From NCBI GenBank assembly GCA_016933955.1, contig JAFGTT010000032.1, positions 1 through 64,000 on the forward strand: 64,000 bases of DNA. Direction: 5' to 3'. Shown here piece by piece: positions 8,342 through 17,803 of this stretch. How positions within the stretch are numbered: position 1 is the stretch's first letter; the number at the start of each line of letters is the position of its first letter. The notes below the pieces were generated by a model. It worked only from the letters and a program-made list of their open reading frames with translations, was not told the origin of the DNA and searched no databases. Source of the stretch: Candidatus Zixiibacteriota bacterium (GTDB lineage Bacteria > Zixibacteria > MSB-5A5 > GN15 > PGXB01). The position numbers and the translations under genes were made by a program.

Positions 8342-8781
8342 TATCTACTCCTCCCTGCACCTTGAAAATTAAGATTCTGTTTAATCATTGAAAATCCGCC
8401 GTCCGCAGCCGGCGGTGACCCGGCCTGATGGCGCTCCTTGCCCGCCAGAATGTCTTGGGCCATCCGGATAATCTCCTGCCGGTCGCGTCCCCCGGGTCGA
8501 TTGCCCGAAGGTAAATTCCCGCCGGACATACGCGGCCGCGCGGCGGCTTCCCGAAGGTTGACAAATTCGAAATCGGGAACAGCCGGCCTTTCCGCCGGTC
8601 GGGAATCTTCAATTGTCTGGTTTTTTATATATCCTGATTTTTCGATTACCGTCGGGCAGTTAACCCGCACCGGCCGGCGGAATATGGAACGGATCACCAG
8701 CATCAGTGAACCCGCCGCCAGGAAGCCGGCGGCATTCAAACTTATGTCAATCAATTGACCTGTCGAAATTCCTATTTCCAT
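8341..8781 (-). CDS. Flagellar-cluster hypothetical membrane-anchored protein
   Basis: 146 residues from the ATG at 8781, chosen because GAGG sits 5 bases upstream and because it avoids overlapping the preceding gene (stop at 8795). The open frame extends to 8871. A single membrane segment near the N-terminus (about 13-33) is followed by a basic, proline- and glycine-rich tail that looks disordered and ends in a short helical patch. I do not recognise a family. Single-TM small proteins are common next to fliA in flagellar operons. Confidence 0.6.
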   Translation of the reverse strand: MEIGISTGQLIDISLNAAGFLAAGSLMLVIRSIFRRPVRVNCPTVIEKSGYIKNQTIEDSRPAERPAVPDFEFVNLREAAARPRMSGGNLPSGNRPGGRDRQEIIRMAQDILAGKERHQAGSPPAADGGFSMIKQNLNFQGAGRSR

Positions 8782-8794
8782 CATATCCTCGCTC

Positions 8795-9100
8795 TCATGC
8801 TTTGAGATCCAGATGGCGCGGTTCGTCGGTCCCGTCGTCTTCCGAATCATCATCACCTTCCCTGTATTCACCTTTTTTAAATTTCTTTTTTTCTTTTTCT
8901 TTCTCCTGGTCCTTGCTGATAATCACCAGATCGCTTTTTTCGGCTTCCTGGGCCTTTTCGGTACCGGCGGCGGTCTTTTCCTTGAGACTTGATGCCGCCT
9001 GGCGCTGATCCATTTCGGACCCGGCCTTTTGAATCTGGTCATGTTTCCTGACCAGCTCGGTTTTGGCCAGAGCATCGGCAAGTTCGATCGCCTGTACCAT
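8795..9100 (-). CDS. Small charged flagellar-cluster protein
   Basis: 101 residues. The first 25 look like an amphipathic helix (start MVQAIELADALAKTE). The rest is almost entirely charged: a lysine/glutamate run about 65-77 and an aspartate-rich stretch about 82-95. No signal peptide or membrane segment. It lies 12 bases downstream of fliA and 13 bases upstream of the next gene. Function unknown. Its disordered, low-complexity character fits a chaperone-like or regulatory tail rather than an enzyme. Confidence 0.65.
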   Translation of the reverse strand: MVQAIELADALAKTELVRKHDQIQKAGSEMDQRQAASSLKEKTAAGTEKAQEAEKSDLVIISKDQEKEKEKKKFKKGEYREGDDDSEDDGTDEPRHLDLKA

Positions 9101-9112
9101 ATCGGTACCTCC

Positions 9113-9988
9113 TCAGCCGCTCAAGGCAAATCGCTCCTTGATCATCCCCCGTAACTTGACCACCGCCTTGGTATGTATCTGTGATACCCGCGATTCGGAA
9201 ATCGACATCACTTCACCGATTTCTTTCAAGGTCAATTCTTCAAAATAATAAAGAGCAATTACCAGTTTTTCCTGCTCGGTCAGACGGTCGATGGCCGTCA
9301 CGAGAAAAGCGCGAAGTTCGCTCTTTTCCAGATCGCCGAGGGCCGACTGCTGATTGGTTTCTCTTATCGTTTCAATCCGAGGAACCTGGTGGTTATCCTC
9401 TTCTTTATATATCGTCTCATCCAGCGAAAGCAGGCTGGCACAGGAAACATCGCCCATCGCCGTCATCAACTCCTTCATCGAATAACCGAGCTTCTCCGCT
9501 ACTTCATCATTGGACGGCATCCGACCGAAATCATTTCCCAGAGCCACAATGGCCCGCTCGATCTCCCGGGATCGGGCCCGGGTTGAACGCGGCACCCAAT
9601 CCAGAGCGCGCAATTCATCCAGTATGGCACCGCGGATACGCGGTACAGCGTATGTTTCGAACTTGACACCGCGATCCGGATCGAAATTCCGAAAGGCTTC
9701 CACTAACCCGATCACCCCGGTGTTGATCAGATCCGACAACTCCACCGAGCGCGGAAATCCGATCGCCATTCGGCCGGCTACATTGCGTACCAGAGGCAAA
9801 TACCTCCTGAGTAATTCTGCACGGGCATCGGAGCATCCGTGCCGCTGATAGCGCAGCCATTCCAGAGTATTATCCTGCTTTTTCCGGACCGGCCGGGCGG
9901 CTTCCTTGGCTTCGTAAACCGGAATCCGGCTGGTCTTCAAGCCTTTCCCGGCTACCTGTTTTGCTCGAGTTTTTTGCGTGCTAGTCAT
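9113..9988 (-). CDS. fliA: RNA polymerase sigma-28 factor FliA/WhiG
   Basis: 291 residues with sigma regions 2 (core binding; LLRRYLPLVRNVAGRMA, DLINTGVIGLVEAFRNFDP), 3 (RGAILDELRALDWVPRS, hallmark of the FliA/WhiG group) and 4 (LTLKEIGEVMSISESRVSQ helix-turn-helix). An N-terminal extension of about 35 basic residues precedes the core. FliA reads late flagellar promoters (filament, chemotaxis). It is the last recognisable member of the flagellar cluster, 6 bases after flhG. I see no anti-sigma FlgM gene in the window. Confidence 0.95.
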   Translation of the reverse strand: MTSTQKTRAKQVAGKGLKTSRIPVYEAKEAARPVRKKQDNTLEWLRYQRHGCSDARAELLRRYLPLVRNVAGRMAIGFPRSVELSDLINTGVIGLVEAFRNFDPDRGVKFETYAVPRIRGAILDELRALDWVPRSTRARSREIERAIVALGNDFGRMPSNDEVAEKLGYSMKELMTAMGDVSCASLLSLDETIYKEEDNHQVPRIETIRETNQQSALGDLEKSELRAFLVTAIDRLTEQEKLVIALYYFEELTLKEIGEVMSISESRVSQIHTKAVVKLRGMIKERFALSG

Positions 9989-9994
9989 TGAATG

Positions 9995-10867
9995 CTATTT
10001 CCTTATATCGGCTAATAACTTTTTGGAGTTTATATCCTGTTGACCCATTATTTTTCTGCGATTAAGTTCCGTTTTTCGGACTTCCACCAGAAGTCCGGAC
10101 AACCTGTTCAATTTTTCAACAGCCGTTGCCCCGGGGTAAATTTCGACGATCGGTTTCTGTTTCGCCACCGAATCAACAACATGTTGATCGTCAAACAGAT
10201 AACCGGCCCCAAGGGGAATCCTGTTCAGGAACCTCTCGGAGAGAACGGTGAACTTCTGGTAGATATATTCATAATCTTCCTGCCCCCTTACCTTGTTAAG
10301 AAAAATGTATGCCAGAAAATCTTTATTTCTCGAAATGAGGTATTTAAATAACCCATAACCATCCGCAATCGAGGACCATTCCGGGTTTATTACGATCAGA
10401 TTGATATCGGCCATTGATGCCACCCGGGAGACCATTTCGACCCCTCCCGAAGGTGTATCGATAAGGATGAACTCATAGTCCCCGAACAGCTTGGGGAAAT
10501 CGGTAAAAAGCTTGTCGAAATCTGCCGGACGGATATCTCCAACAGTTGCACCGCATGATGGTGAGGCCAGCAAATCAAGACCGGAATTAATACGAAAAAC
10601 CGCTTCGGAAACATCGACCTTGCCCTTAATCAGGTCGGAAAGAGTGTATAAAGGCGAGACATTGGCCAGAATATGAACATCTCCGAAATACCAGTCGCCG
10701 TCGAGAAGCAAACAGCGATAACCCATCCCGGCCATAATAACGACCAGATTGTAAGCCAGAACCGTTTTACCGGTGCCGCCCTTGCCCGATATAAAAGATA
10801 CCACGGTTGGTCGCGTATCAACGATTTCCCCGGGTTTTACAAATTCCCGCCGCCGTTCATTATTCAT
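9995..10867 (-). CDS. flhG: MinD-like ATPase FlhG, flagellar number/placement regulator
   Basis: 290 residues. A deviant Walker A motif SGKGGTGKT (about 28-36) marks the MinD/ParA family; LIDTPSGG and the switch aspartates follow. FlhG partners with the FlhF GTPase, encoded immediately upstream with an 8-base overlap, to control flagellar number and site and in some species C-ring assembly. The usual C-terminal amphipathic membrane helix may be the basic segment in the last 30 residues. Confidence 0.92.
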   Translation of the reverse strand: MNNERRREFVKPGEIVDTRPTVVSFISGKGGTGKTVLAYNLVVIMAGMGYRCLLLDGDWYFGDVHILANVSPLYTLSDLIKGKVDVSEAVFRINSGLDLLASPSCGATVGDIRPADFDKLFTDFPKLFGDYEFILIDTPSGGVEMVSRVASMADINLIVINPEWSSIADGYGLFKYLISRNKDFLAYIFLNKVRGQEDYEYIYQKFTVLSERFLNRIPLGAGYLFDDQHVVDSVAKQKPIVEIYPGATAVEKLNRLSGLLVEVRKTELNRRKIMGQQDINSKKLLADIRK

Positions 10868-11978
10868 AACTTCTTACCTCCAGTTTCAGAAGACGGCGGG
10901 CTATCGCGGCCGTATCCGGTGCCATCAATTTTCCCATGCCGGCCGGAGAATCCGTAATAAAAGCCAGTGGAATATTCAGGTACTCGGCCATGGTCATAAT
11001 CCCTCCCCATCGATCTGTTTCATCAAGATGACTGGCGATCAGGTAATCCGGTCGCAGAACTTCGAACAAGTTGATCGCATCGATCAAGTCGTGAGAACGG
11101 GTGCCGACTGAAAAGACGAAGAAGGTGAGATCCGGCTTGATTTGTTGAATCAGGTTCTGCATTTCCCGACGATGTTCCTCATCGCGGCTGATGGCCGGAG
11201 TATCAATCAGCAGAATAGATTCCCGGCCGGATTTCTCGGCCTCTGCTTCCAATCGCCCGACCGGCAGTCCCAACAAATCCGCATACGCACCGATTTCCTC
11301 ATTAGCGGATATCTTCATATGATCCAGCGACAGCAATTTGAGTTTTTGTCCGAATTTGGTACAGAGCTGGGCCGCCACCTTGCCCAGAACCGAAGTTTTT
11401 CCTGCACCTGAGGAACCAATAAAAAGCAGTTTCATTCCGGGGTGAATAGTCAGACTGGATCGGGTAATGGCCTCCAGTTCACCGAGTAATACCCCCATAG
11501 CCACCTGGTCGATATTTTTCGATTCGGCCATGTTGTCCCTGATTCCAGAGGCAATTCGGTGCGCTATTTCAACCGGGATATCGCTGTCAAGCAAGTTCAG
11601 GAAAACCGGCCTGATGGTACTGTCAAGATCGGCAAATAGATCTGGCGCCCGATGAGCACTCAGGATTTGATTCAGGGCTTGTTCCACCCTGCCCGGATCA
11701 TATTCTCGTTCGGCTGCCTTTTGAGAAACCTGAATCGGGCTCCCATGCTTCGCGTTGCAGTCAGCAGTCGTTCCGGCCGTTTTAATTTTCGCCACTTTCC
11801 TGCGGTCAACCGCTTTCTCATCGATACAGGCCGTCACCTCGACTCTCTGTCCCGTCAGGCTCACCTCTTCTTCGGGGCAAACCCTGGTTTTAAGGACAAT
11901 CGCGTCGCCGCCCAGTTCTTCTTTGATTTTTTTCAACGCCGCGGCAATGGTCGGCGCACCGTACGATTTAATTATCAT
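10860..11978 (-). CDS. flhF: Flagellar biosynthesis GTPase FlhF
   Basis: 372 residues of the SRP-type GTPase family: a B domain at the N-terminus (start MIIKSYGAPTIAAALKKIKE is typical of FlhF), a helical N domain, and a G domain with G1 GSSGAGKTS, a DTPA element and the LDETDRWGG G4/closing region. FlhF marks the pole or site of flagellar assembly and is antagonised by FlhG. It overlaps flhA by 11 bases and flhG by 8 bases. Confidence 0.93.
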   Translation of the reverse strand: MIIKSYGAPTIAAALKKIKEELGGDAIVLKTRVCPEEEVSLTGQRVEVTACIDEKAVDRRKVAKIKTAGTTADCNAKHGSPIQVSQKAAEREYDPGRVEQALNQILSAHRAPDLFADLDSTIRPVFLNLLDSDIPVEIAHRIASGIRDNMAESKNIDQVAMGVLLGELEAITRSSLTIHPGMKLLFIGSSGAGKTSVLGKVAAQLCTKFGQKLKLLSLDHMKISANEEIGAYADLLGLPVGRLEAEAEKSGRESILLIDTPAISRDEEHRREMQNLIQQIKPDLTFFVFSVGTRSHDLIDAINLFEVLRPDYLIASHLDETDRWGGIMTMAEYLNIPLAFITDSPAGMGKLMAPDTAAIARRLLKLEVRSYE

Positions 11979-14043
11979 TTTCGAAACCTACCACTCCGGT
12001 CGAGACGACCTCGACATTGTTACTGATTTCGTTATAGGACAGGACTACCAGACCGGGGTACGATGTCTCGACCAGCCGTCGCAGGGCCAGGCGAATATTG
12101 GGCGAACACAGACAGACCGGCGTATGACCGGATTCTTCCGCCCGCTCGACCTGGCGGCCAATAGCCCGGACAATCATCTCGGAATCGGCCGGTTGCAATA
12201 CCAGCATCAAACCCTGCTTGGTGTTCTGGACCGAGTCGGTCAGTTTCTGCTCCACCGCTGGATTGACCGTGAAAACATGGATTTTGCTCTCATGATCCTT
12301 GTACATTTCAGTGATCCTCCGCCGCAGGGCCATCCGCACATACTCGGCAATAACATCAGCCTCCTTCGTGGCCGGATAATAATCGGTGATGGTTTCCATT
12401 ATCGTTACCAGATCGCGAATCGGAATCCGTTCGGTCAGAAGCGCCTGAAGGACTTTCTGCACCACCGCCAGCGGAACCACCTCGGGAACGACGCCATTGA
12501 CCAGCGAGGGCTGATCCTCCTTGAGTGTTTGTATCAGATGGCTGACATCCTGACGGGAAAGAAGTTCCGCGGCGCGCGATTTGATGATTTCGGTCAGATG
12601 CGTCGATAGAACGGCCGACGGCTCCACCAACGTGTAACCACGGGCTTCGGCCGTCTCTTTCAAATTGGGGATAATCCAGACTGCTTTCAACCCGAAGGCC
12701 GGTTCGGTCACCTCAAAACCATCCAGATGCTCGGTGACATAACCGGGATTGATGGCCAGCAGGTGATCGCTCATGATTTCATAAGCGGCCACCGGCAAAC
12801 CCTTCACCTTGATGCGGTACTGGTTGGGACTGAGTTGAATATTATCACGAATTCGGATCGGCGGGACAATCAGGCCCAGTTCACCGGCCAGTTGTTTTCG
12901 AATGGTCGAAACCCGTTCCAGTAAATCGCCACCCTGGGCGACATCAACCAGAGAAATCAAACCGTAACCGATTTCCACTTCAAGAGAATCGACTTTGAGT
13001 AAATCCTCGGTCCGCTCGGCCGGGGGAGATTGAACCGCTTCCGCCGCTTTGCGCTTTTCCTCGGCCTGTTTTTTCTTCATGCTTTCATTGGTCATATATC
13101 CCACCGTCCCGATCATCAGGCCCAGCAAGATAAACGGCAGGGTCGGCATTCCGGGAACGATCCCGAACATGATCAGCATTCCGGCCGCGATCATTATCGC
13201 CCGAGGTTGACGGATCAATTGCCCGGTCAGGTCTTTACCCATATTCGAAGTCGAAGCGGCGCGCGTAACAATTATACCGGCTGCCGTGGAAACTATCAGC
13301 GCCGGAATCTGTGTCACCAGTCCGTCACCCACCGAAAGCAGGGTGTACATTCGTAATGCTTCCGAGGCCGTCTTGCCCTGCATCAGGATACCGATGACGA
13401 AACCGCCGACGACATTGATCATGGTAATCAGGATACCGGCAATGGCGTCCCCGCGAACGAATTTCGAAGCACCATCCATGGCCCCGTAAAAATCCGCCTC
13501 GCTGGCGATTTCCCGCCGGCGGGTCTTGGCCTCTTCCTCGGTAATAAGTCCGGCATTCAAATCAGCATCGATAGCCATCTGTTTGCCCGGCATGGCATCG
13601 AGGGTGAATCGGGCCGCCACTTCCGAAATACGTCCCGCACCCTTGGTGATCACCACAAACTGGATGATGACCAGGATGACAAAGACTATGAAGCCGACCA
13701 CGTAGTTGCCCTGGACGACAAAATTACCGAAGGAGTTAATTACTTCGCCGGCATAACCGGTGCCGAGAATCAGCCGGGTCGAGGCCACATTCAACGCCAG
13801 GCGCAGGAGGGTTACGATAAGAAGCATGCTCGGAAAAACCGACAGGTCTAACGGTCGTTTGATATACAATGTCGAAAGAAGAATTACCAGTGAAAAGGTG
13901 ATATTGAAGGCCAGGGCGAAATCGAGCAGTCCCGGCGGAACCGGAATCACCAGAACGCCGATAATCCCGACTACCGCTACCGCCAGAATAATATCTGACT
14001 TCTGCAGGACATTGTTCAGAAAAGATCCGTTATTAATATTCAT
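11968..14043 (-). CDS. flhA: Flagellar type III export gate protein FlhA
   Basis: 691 residues, usual FlhA length. The N-terminal half has eight predicted membrane segments, with the conserved FHIPEP-type region read here as DAMPGKQMAIDADLNAG. The cytosolic C-terminal half (about 340-691) forms the chaperone/substrate docking nonamer ring. It starts 3 bases before flhB ends and overlaps flhF. Confidence 0.97.
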   Translation of the reverse strand: MNINNGSFLNNVLQKSDIILAVAVVGIIGVLVIPVPPGLLDFALAFNITFSLVILLSTLYIKRPLDLSVFPSMLLIVTLLRLALNVASTRLILGTGYAGEVINSFGNFVVQGNYVVGFIVFVILVIIQFVVITKGAGRISEVAARFTLDAMPGKQMAIDADLNAGLITEEEAKTRRREIASEADFYGAMDGASKFVRGDAIAGILITMINVVGGFVIGILMQGKTASEALRMYTLLSVGDGLVTQIPALIVSTAAGIIVTRAASTSNMGKDLTGQLIRQPRAIMIAAGMLIMFGIVPGMPTLPFILLGLMIGTVGYMTNESMKKKQAEEKRKAAEAVQSPPAERTEDLLKVDSLEVEIGYGLISLVDVAQGGDLLERVSTIRKQLAGELGLIVPPIRIRDNIQLSPNQYRIKVKGLPVAAYEIMSDHLLAINPGYVTEHLDGFEVTEPAFGLKAVWIIPNLKETAEARGYTLVEPSAVLSTHLTEIIKSRAAELLSRQDVSHLIQTLKEDQPSLVNGVVPEVVPLAVVQKVLQALLTERIPIRDLVTIMETITDYYPATKEADVIAEYVRMALRRRITEMYKDHESKIHVFTVNPAVEQKLTDSVQNTKQGLMLVLQPADSEMIVRAIGRQVERAEESGHTPVCLCSPNIRLALRRLVETSYPGLVVLSYNEISNNVEVVSTGVVGFENDN

Positions 14044-15114
14044 TTACGACACCTTTTCCTGTTTCTGGCGATACACAAAGGCCAGGACCTCGGCTACCGC
14101 GCGGTACAACTGCGATGGCACATAGGAACCGATTTCACACATATTGAACAGCGACCGCGCCAGCGGTTTGTTTTCCACAATCGGCACTCCGGCTTCGCGG
14201 GCAATATCCTTGATTCTCTGTGCCAGCAGGCGCTCACCCTTGGCCACCACCATCGGGGCATCCATTTCCGTCTGATCATATTTCAGCGCTACCGCCAAGT
14301 GCGTCGGGTTGGTAATCACCACGTCTGCCTTCGGAACCTCCTGCATCATGCGACGGCGGGACATCTCCCGCTGAATCCTCCGGATCCGTCCTTTGATCTG
14401 CGGCGACCCCTCACTTTCTTTCATCTCTTCCCGGATTTCCTGTTTTGACATGCGGATCGATTTTTCGAAATCATACTTCTGATAAGCGTAATCCAGAAGG
14501 GCCAGAAGGAGAATAACGCCGCCGACCTGGAGAACCGTCTTGAGGGCCATCTTCCCCATCGCCGCGGCAAAAATCGAGGCCGAGGTGTCGGAGAGCAGAA
14601 AGAATGTGTCCATCTGCGATTTGATCACCAGGTAACCAACTGCCGCAATCAGAAGAATTTTGATTACATCGCGGGCAAGCTGGAACAACGACCGGGCGGA
14701 GAACAAACGCTTGATGCCGCTGACCGGATTCAACCGGTCGGTTTTCGGCTCCAGGGGTTTACTGGTGAACATAACCCCCACCTGGAGGATATTGACCCCA
14801 TAGGCAATCAGCGTCAGCATAATCAGAATCGGGCCGAGAAGAAGGAAGAAATTGATGATGTTATGGTTGAATAAACTCACTATCGAGTCGAAATCGGCCG
14901 CCAGTGCAGGAGCCTCGTTAAAAATATAAATCGACATCTGTTCGAGTTGATTGGCCAGAAGCGGACCAAGAAAATATATGGTCATGATTCCCAAACAGAG
15001 GATCACCGCCGAATTGAGCTCCATGGAGCGGGCCACCCGACCCTCTTCCTTGGCTTTCTGACGTCGGCGCGGTGTCGCGCGCTCGGTTCGTTCCTGAAAT
15101 TGATCTTCCGCCAT
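14044..15114 (-). CDS. flhB: Flagellar type III export switch protein FlhB
   Basis: 356 residues: four membrane segments followed by a cytosolic domain containing the autocleavage motif NPTH (269-272), which switches export from rod/hook to filament substrates. The N-terminus (ERTERATPRRRQKAKEEG) is the standard FlhB lead. It follows fliR by 9 bases and abuts flhA. Confidence 0.97.
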   Translation of the reverse strand: MAEDQFQERTERATPRRRQKAKEEGRVARSMELNSAVILCLGIMTIYFLGPLLANQLEQMSIYIFNEAPALAADFDSIVSLFNHNIINFFLLLGPILIMLTLIAYGVNILQVGVMFTSKPLEPKTDRLNPVSGIKRLFSARSLFQLARDVIKILLIAAVGYLVIKSQMDTFFLLSDTSASIFAAAMGKMALKTVLQVGGVILLLALLDYAYQKYDFEKSIRMSKQEIREEMKESEGSPQIKGRIRRIQREMSRRRMMQEVPKADVVITNPTHLAVALKYDQTEMDAPMVVAKGERLLAQRIKDIAREAGVPIVENKPLARSLFNMCEIGSYVPSQLYRAVAEVLAFVYRQKQEKVS

Positions 15115-15123
15115 GACTGCCTT

Positions 15124-15918
15124 TTACACCGTTCCAATTGCGAACAAAACCCGGGCTATTTCCGTATCGAGGAAAAAGACCGTTTTTTCGACCATAAATC
15201 TGAAAACCGGTAACGCCGCCGCCAGAACCAGAAGGCCGATTGCAATTTTTATGGGAATACCAACAATAAATATATTCATCTGCGGTACTGTTCGGGCTAC
15301 CACCCCCAAAGTTACCGATGTCAAAAAGAGGGTGATGATTACCGGGGCGGCGATCTTGATGGCAATGACAAAGGTATAGCCCGAATAACGGATCAGCATC
15401 TCCCCCGCCGAGCCAGCGAAATTAAACACCCCGATCGGAACCGCCCGATAGCTGTCGGCGAAAGCTGAGATAATAGCATGATGTCCGTTGATGGCCAGGA
15501 AAATAAGAATCGCCACCAGGTGCCAGAATTCCCCGATAATCGAAATTTGTGAATTCGATTCGGGGTCCAAAACCGTCGCCATCATCAAACCGATCTGATA
15601 ACCGACAATATGCCCGGCCATTTTAATGGCAATGAAAACAAACGAGAAAAACCACCCGATTATGAAACCCACCAGGAGTTCCTTGGCCGCCATCAATCCC
15701 AGCAACCAGACCGAGTTTATCTCCGGCAGGTTGACCTCACCCACCACCGGAACCAGAACTACCGCCAATACCACCGCAAAGGCGGCTTTGACCAATCTGG
15801 GGATCGAGTCGTGACCGATTATGGGGGCGGCGATGAACAATCCGCCGGCCCGGAAGGCTATCAGCAGGAAGGTTTCCAGTTTGGCGGCTGTGAAGGTTAC
15901 AAAATCAAACAATTCCAT
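15124..15918 (-). CDS. fliR: Flagellar export gate protein FliR
   Basis: 264 residues with about six membrane segments and the FliR hallmarks RAGGLFIAAPIIG near the N-terminus and VLDPESNSQISIIGEFW in the middle. It forms the export gate with FliP and FliQ. An unusually long gap of 192 bases separates it from fliQ in an otherwise tightly packed cluster. The gap has no gene; it may hold an internal promoter or stability element, but I cannot point to a convincing one. Confidence 0.95.
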   Translation of the reverse strand: MELFDFVTFTAAKLETFLLIAFRAGGLFIAAPIIGHDSIPRLVKAAFAVVLAVVLVPVVGEVNLPEINSVWLLGLMAAKELLVGFIIGWFFSFVFIAIKMAGHIVGYQIGLMMATVLDPESNSQISIIGEFWHLVAILIFLAINGHHAIISAFADSYRAVPIGVFNFAGSAGEMLIRYSGYTFVIAIKIAAPVIITLFLTSVTLGVVARTVPQMNIFIVGIPIKIAIGLLVLAAALPVFRFMVEKTVFFLDTEIARVLFAIGTV

Positions 15919-16110
15919 TACCTACAATTCGGGTTACTCGTCAAGTCTTTAATCAAGCTTTATGCCAACCCGATCGGGCCGCTTTATAATTATGTAATTT
16001 ATTGGGATCTAACGAATTATGACGGCGGCTTGAATTCCTGGCGGGAGCCTGTAGACCGCCGATGGGAAAGGATTGCCATACTCGAAAGAAAAGTTTTCGC
16101 CGGCCACCTC

Positions 16111-16374
16111 CTAAAGTGTCGGAATGATGTTATAAATGCGATTGGTGAAATCAATTATAATATTCATTATCCAGGGGAGGAAAATAATCAGAGCCACCGC
16201 TACGGCCACTATTTTAGGGATAAAGGTCAACGTCATTTCATGAACCTGGGTTATAGCTTGAAGGATGGATATTATCAAACCCACCAAAAGTCCGGCCAGA
16301 AGCATCGGTGCCGATACCAGAAGCATCGTCAGTACCGCCTCGCGGGCGATCGTAATTACCAATTCTGGAGTCAT
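16111..16374 (-). CDS. fliQ: Flagellar export gate protein FliQ
   Basis: 87 residues with two membrane segments and the family motifs AREAVLTMLLVSAPMLLAGL and LQAITQVHEMTLTFIPKI. The ATG at 16374 is chosen because it gives the family length and has AGAGG 6 bases upstream; the frame stays open to 16443, overlapping fliP, but that extension is not FliQ-like. It starts 10 bases after fliP. Confidence 0.95.
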   Translation of the reverse strand: MTPELVITIAREAVLTMLLVSAPMLLAGLLVGLIISILQAITQVHEMTLTFIPKIVAVAVALIIFLPWIMNIIIDFTNRIYNIIPTL

Positions 16375-16384
16375 CTCGACCTCT

Positions 16385-17140
16385 TCAATAAAATGATCCG
16401 ACCAGCGACTTGACCAACAGATACCAGCCATCCACCAGGACAAACAACAATATCTTAAAAGGCAGCGAGATCATAATCGGCGGCAACATCATCATTCCCA
16501 TCGACATCAAAACCGATGAGACAATCATGTCTATAATCAGAAAGGGAATGAATATCAAAAAGGATATCTGGAAACCCGTCCGCAACTCCGATATGACAAA
16601 TCCCGGTATCAATATATGCAGCGGTAAATCTTCCGGCGTCTGGGGTTGCTCCATACCTGCGAGGTTGACAAAAAGAGCAATATCCTTCTCATTGGTCTGG
16701 GACAGCATGAATTCCCGGAACGGAGTCATACCTTTATCAAAGGCTTCTTCTTTGGTAATCTTTTCATCCAGGTACGGTTTTAATCCGTCGGTGTATGCTT
16801 TATTGGCCACCGGACTGATAATAAAGAAAGTCAGAATCAGGGCCAGCGAGACCAGGAGTTGATTCGGCGGCAACTGCTGTGTTCCCATCGCCTGCCGCAA
16901 AAACCCGAGGACCACGATCAACCGGATGAAGGAGGTCAACATCAGGAGAATCGATGGCGCCAGAGTCAGGACCGTCAGAAGCAGTATAATTTGCAGGGTG
17001 GTGGAAAGGTCACCCGGCGAGGACGATTCCCCCAGTTGGACCGACAATTTGGGGATTGATTGCGCCTGGCTGACCGATGTCAGGCATATCAGGCAGAACG
17101 AGAGCAAGACAATTTTAGTTATTCTATGTCTCATATTCAT
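16385..17140 (-). CDS. fliP: Flagellar export gate protein FliP
   Basis: 251 residues from the ATG at 17140; another ATG at 17134 and a TTG at 17164 are alternatives. A cleavable signal peptide (hydrophobic core, cleavage near SQA) is normal for FliP. Four membrane segments and family motifs are present: TLAPSILLMLTSFIRLIVVL, LRQAMGTQQLPPNQLL and the C-terminal SMGMMMLPP. It builds the export pore with FliQ and FliR. Confidence 0.95.
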   Translation of the reverse strand: MNMRHRITKIVLLSFCLICLTSVSQAQSIPKLSVQLGESSSPGDLSTTLQIILLLTVLTLAPSILLMLTSFIRLIVVLGFLRQAMGTQQLPPNQLLVSLALILTFFIISPVANKAYTDGLKPYLDEKITKEEAFDKGMTPFREFMLSQTNEKDIALFVNLAGMEQPQTPEDLPLHILIPGFVISELRTGFQISFLIFIPFLIIDMIVSSVLMSMGMMMLPPIMISLPFKILLFVLVDGWYLLVKSLVGSFY

Positions 17141-17197
17141 CCAATGAGCTTTTTTTAAATCCAATTTAAGCCGGCCATTTGGACGGCAGCTAAAATA

Positions 17198-17803
17198 TCA
17201 GACCGTCTGTGGTCTATCGGACGTGACCGATGTCAGGTCCGCCCCGGCTTTTCCCATGCCAAGGCTCATCATACGATTCCCGGCCGCCTTCAGAAGACTC
17301 CGGAAACTTGGCCCCATTTTCTCCGCCGATCCCAGGGCCAGAATTTTTGCGGTCTCCTCCGGATTCAATTCGGCCAGAATATTGATTCCGGATTCCGCCG
17401 AACCAACCAGGACCGCCCGATCATAAAAACGGACCAGTGAAATCGATTTCTTTTGCTCCAGGTAGGTCGTTTCGATGACCTCAATCAGCTTCCGGTTTCC
17501 ATTGCCCGAGAATTTCCGACCCATCATCCGTCGCAGGATAAAAACGAATCCGTAGATTCCGGCGACCACCACCACCAGCGCCCCCAGCAATTTGATCAAT
17601 GACCAGGCCACCGAATCCTGGAAAACCGGAGTGGTAGGCGAAGTTGTCCCATCACCGGATACCGATGCCGTCTCCTCCAAACCGGTCGCCGTCGTCCCGG
17701 TGGTATTCGCCCTGGCACCATCGAAATGCGTCGAGATATAGGCCCCGGCGCTGATAATCAGCACTATTATTATCAGAACCAGTTTTTTATTCTTGGTACT
17801 CAT
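17198..17803 (-). CDS. fliO: Flagellar biosynthesis protein FliO
   Basis: 201 residues: an N-terminal hydrophobic segment (about 8-26), a serine/threonine-rich linker, a second membrane segment (about 68-90), and a cytosolic FliO domain with [20 protein letters not shown]. FliO helps stabilise FliP during gate assembly. The ATG overlaps the stop of fliN. The two hydrophobic stretches and glycine-rich linker are longer than in enterobacterial FliO but common in other phyla. Confidence 0.88.
   Translation of the reverse strand: MSTKNKKLVLIIIVLIISAGAYISTHFDGARANTTGTTATGLEETASVSGDGTTSPTTPVFQDSVAWSLIKLLGALVVVVAGIYGFVFILRRMMGRKFSGNGNRKLIEVIETTYLEQKKSISLVRFYDRAVLVGSAESGINILAELNPEETAKILALGSAEKMGPSFRSLLKAAGNRMMSLGMGKAGADLTSVTSDRPQTV

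Noticed and set aside
15919-16110. Sigma-28-like promoter before fliR (TAAA-N15-CCGAATTG)
   Set aside because: The -10 half matches poorly and would lie too close to the fliR start codon.
15610-16413. Plus-strand 267-codon ORF
   Set aside because: It lies antisense to fliR and fliQ, has no recognisable domain or ribosome binding site, and is a shadow frame.
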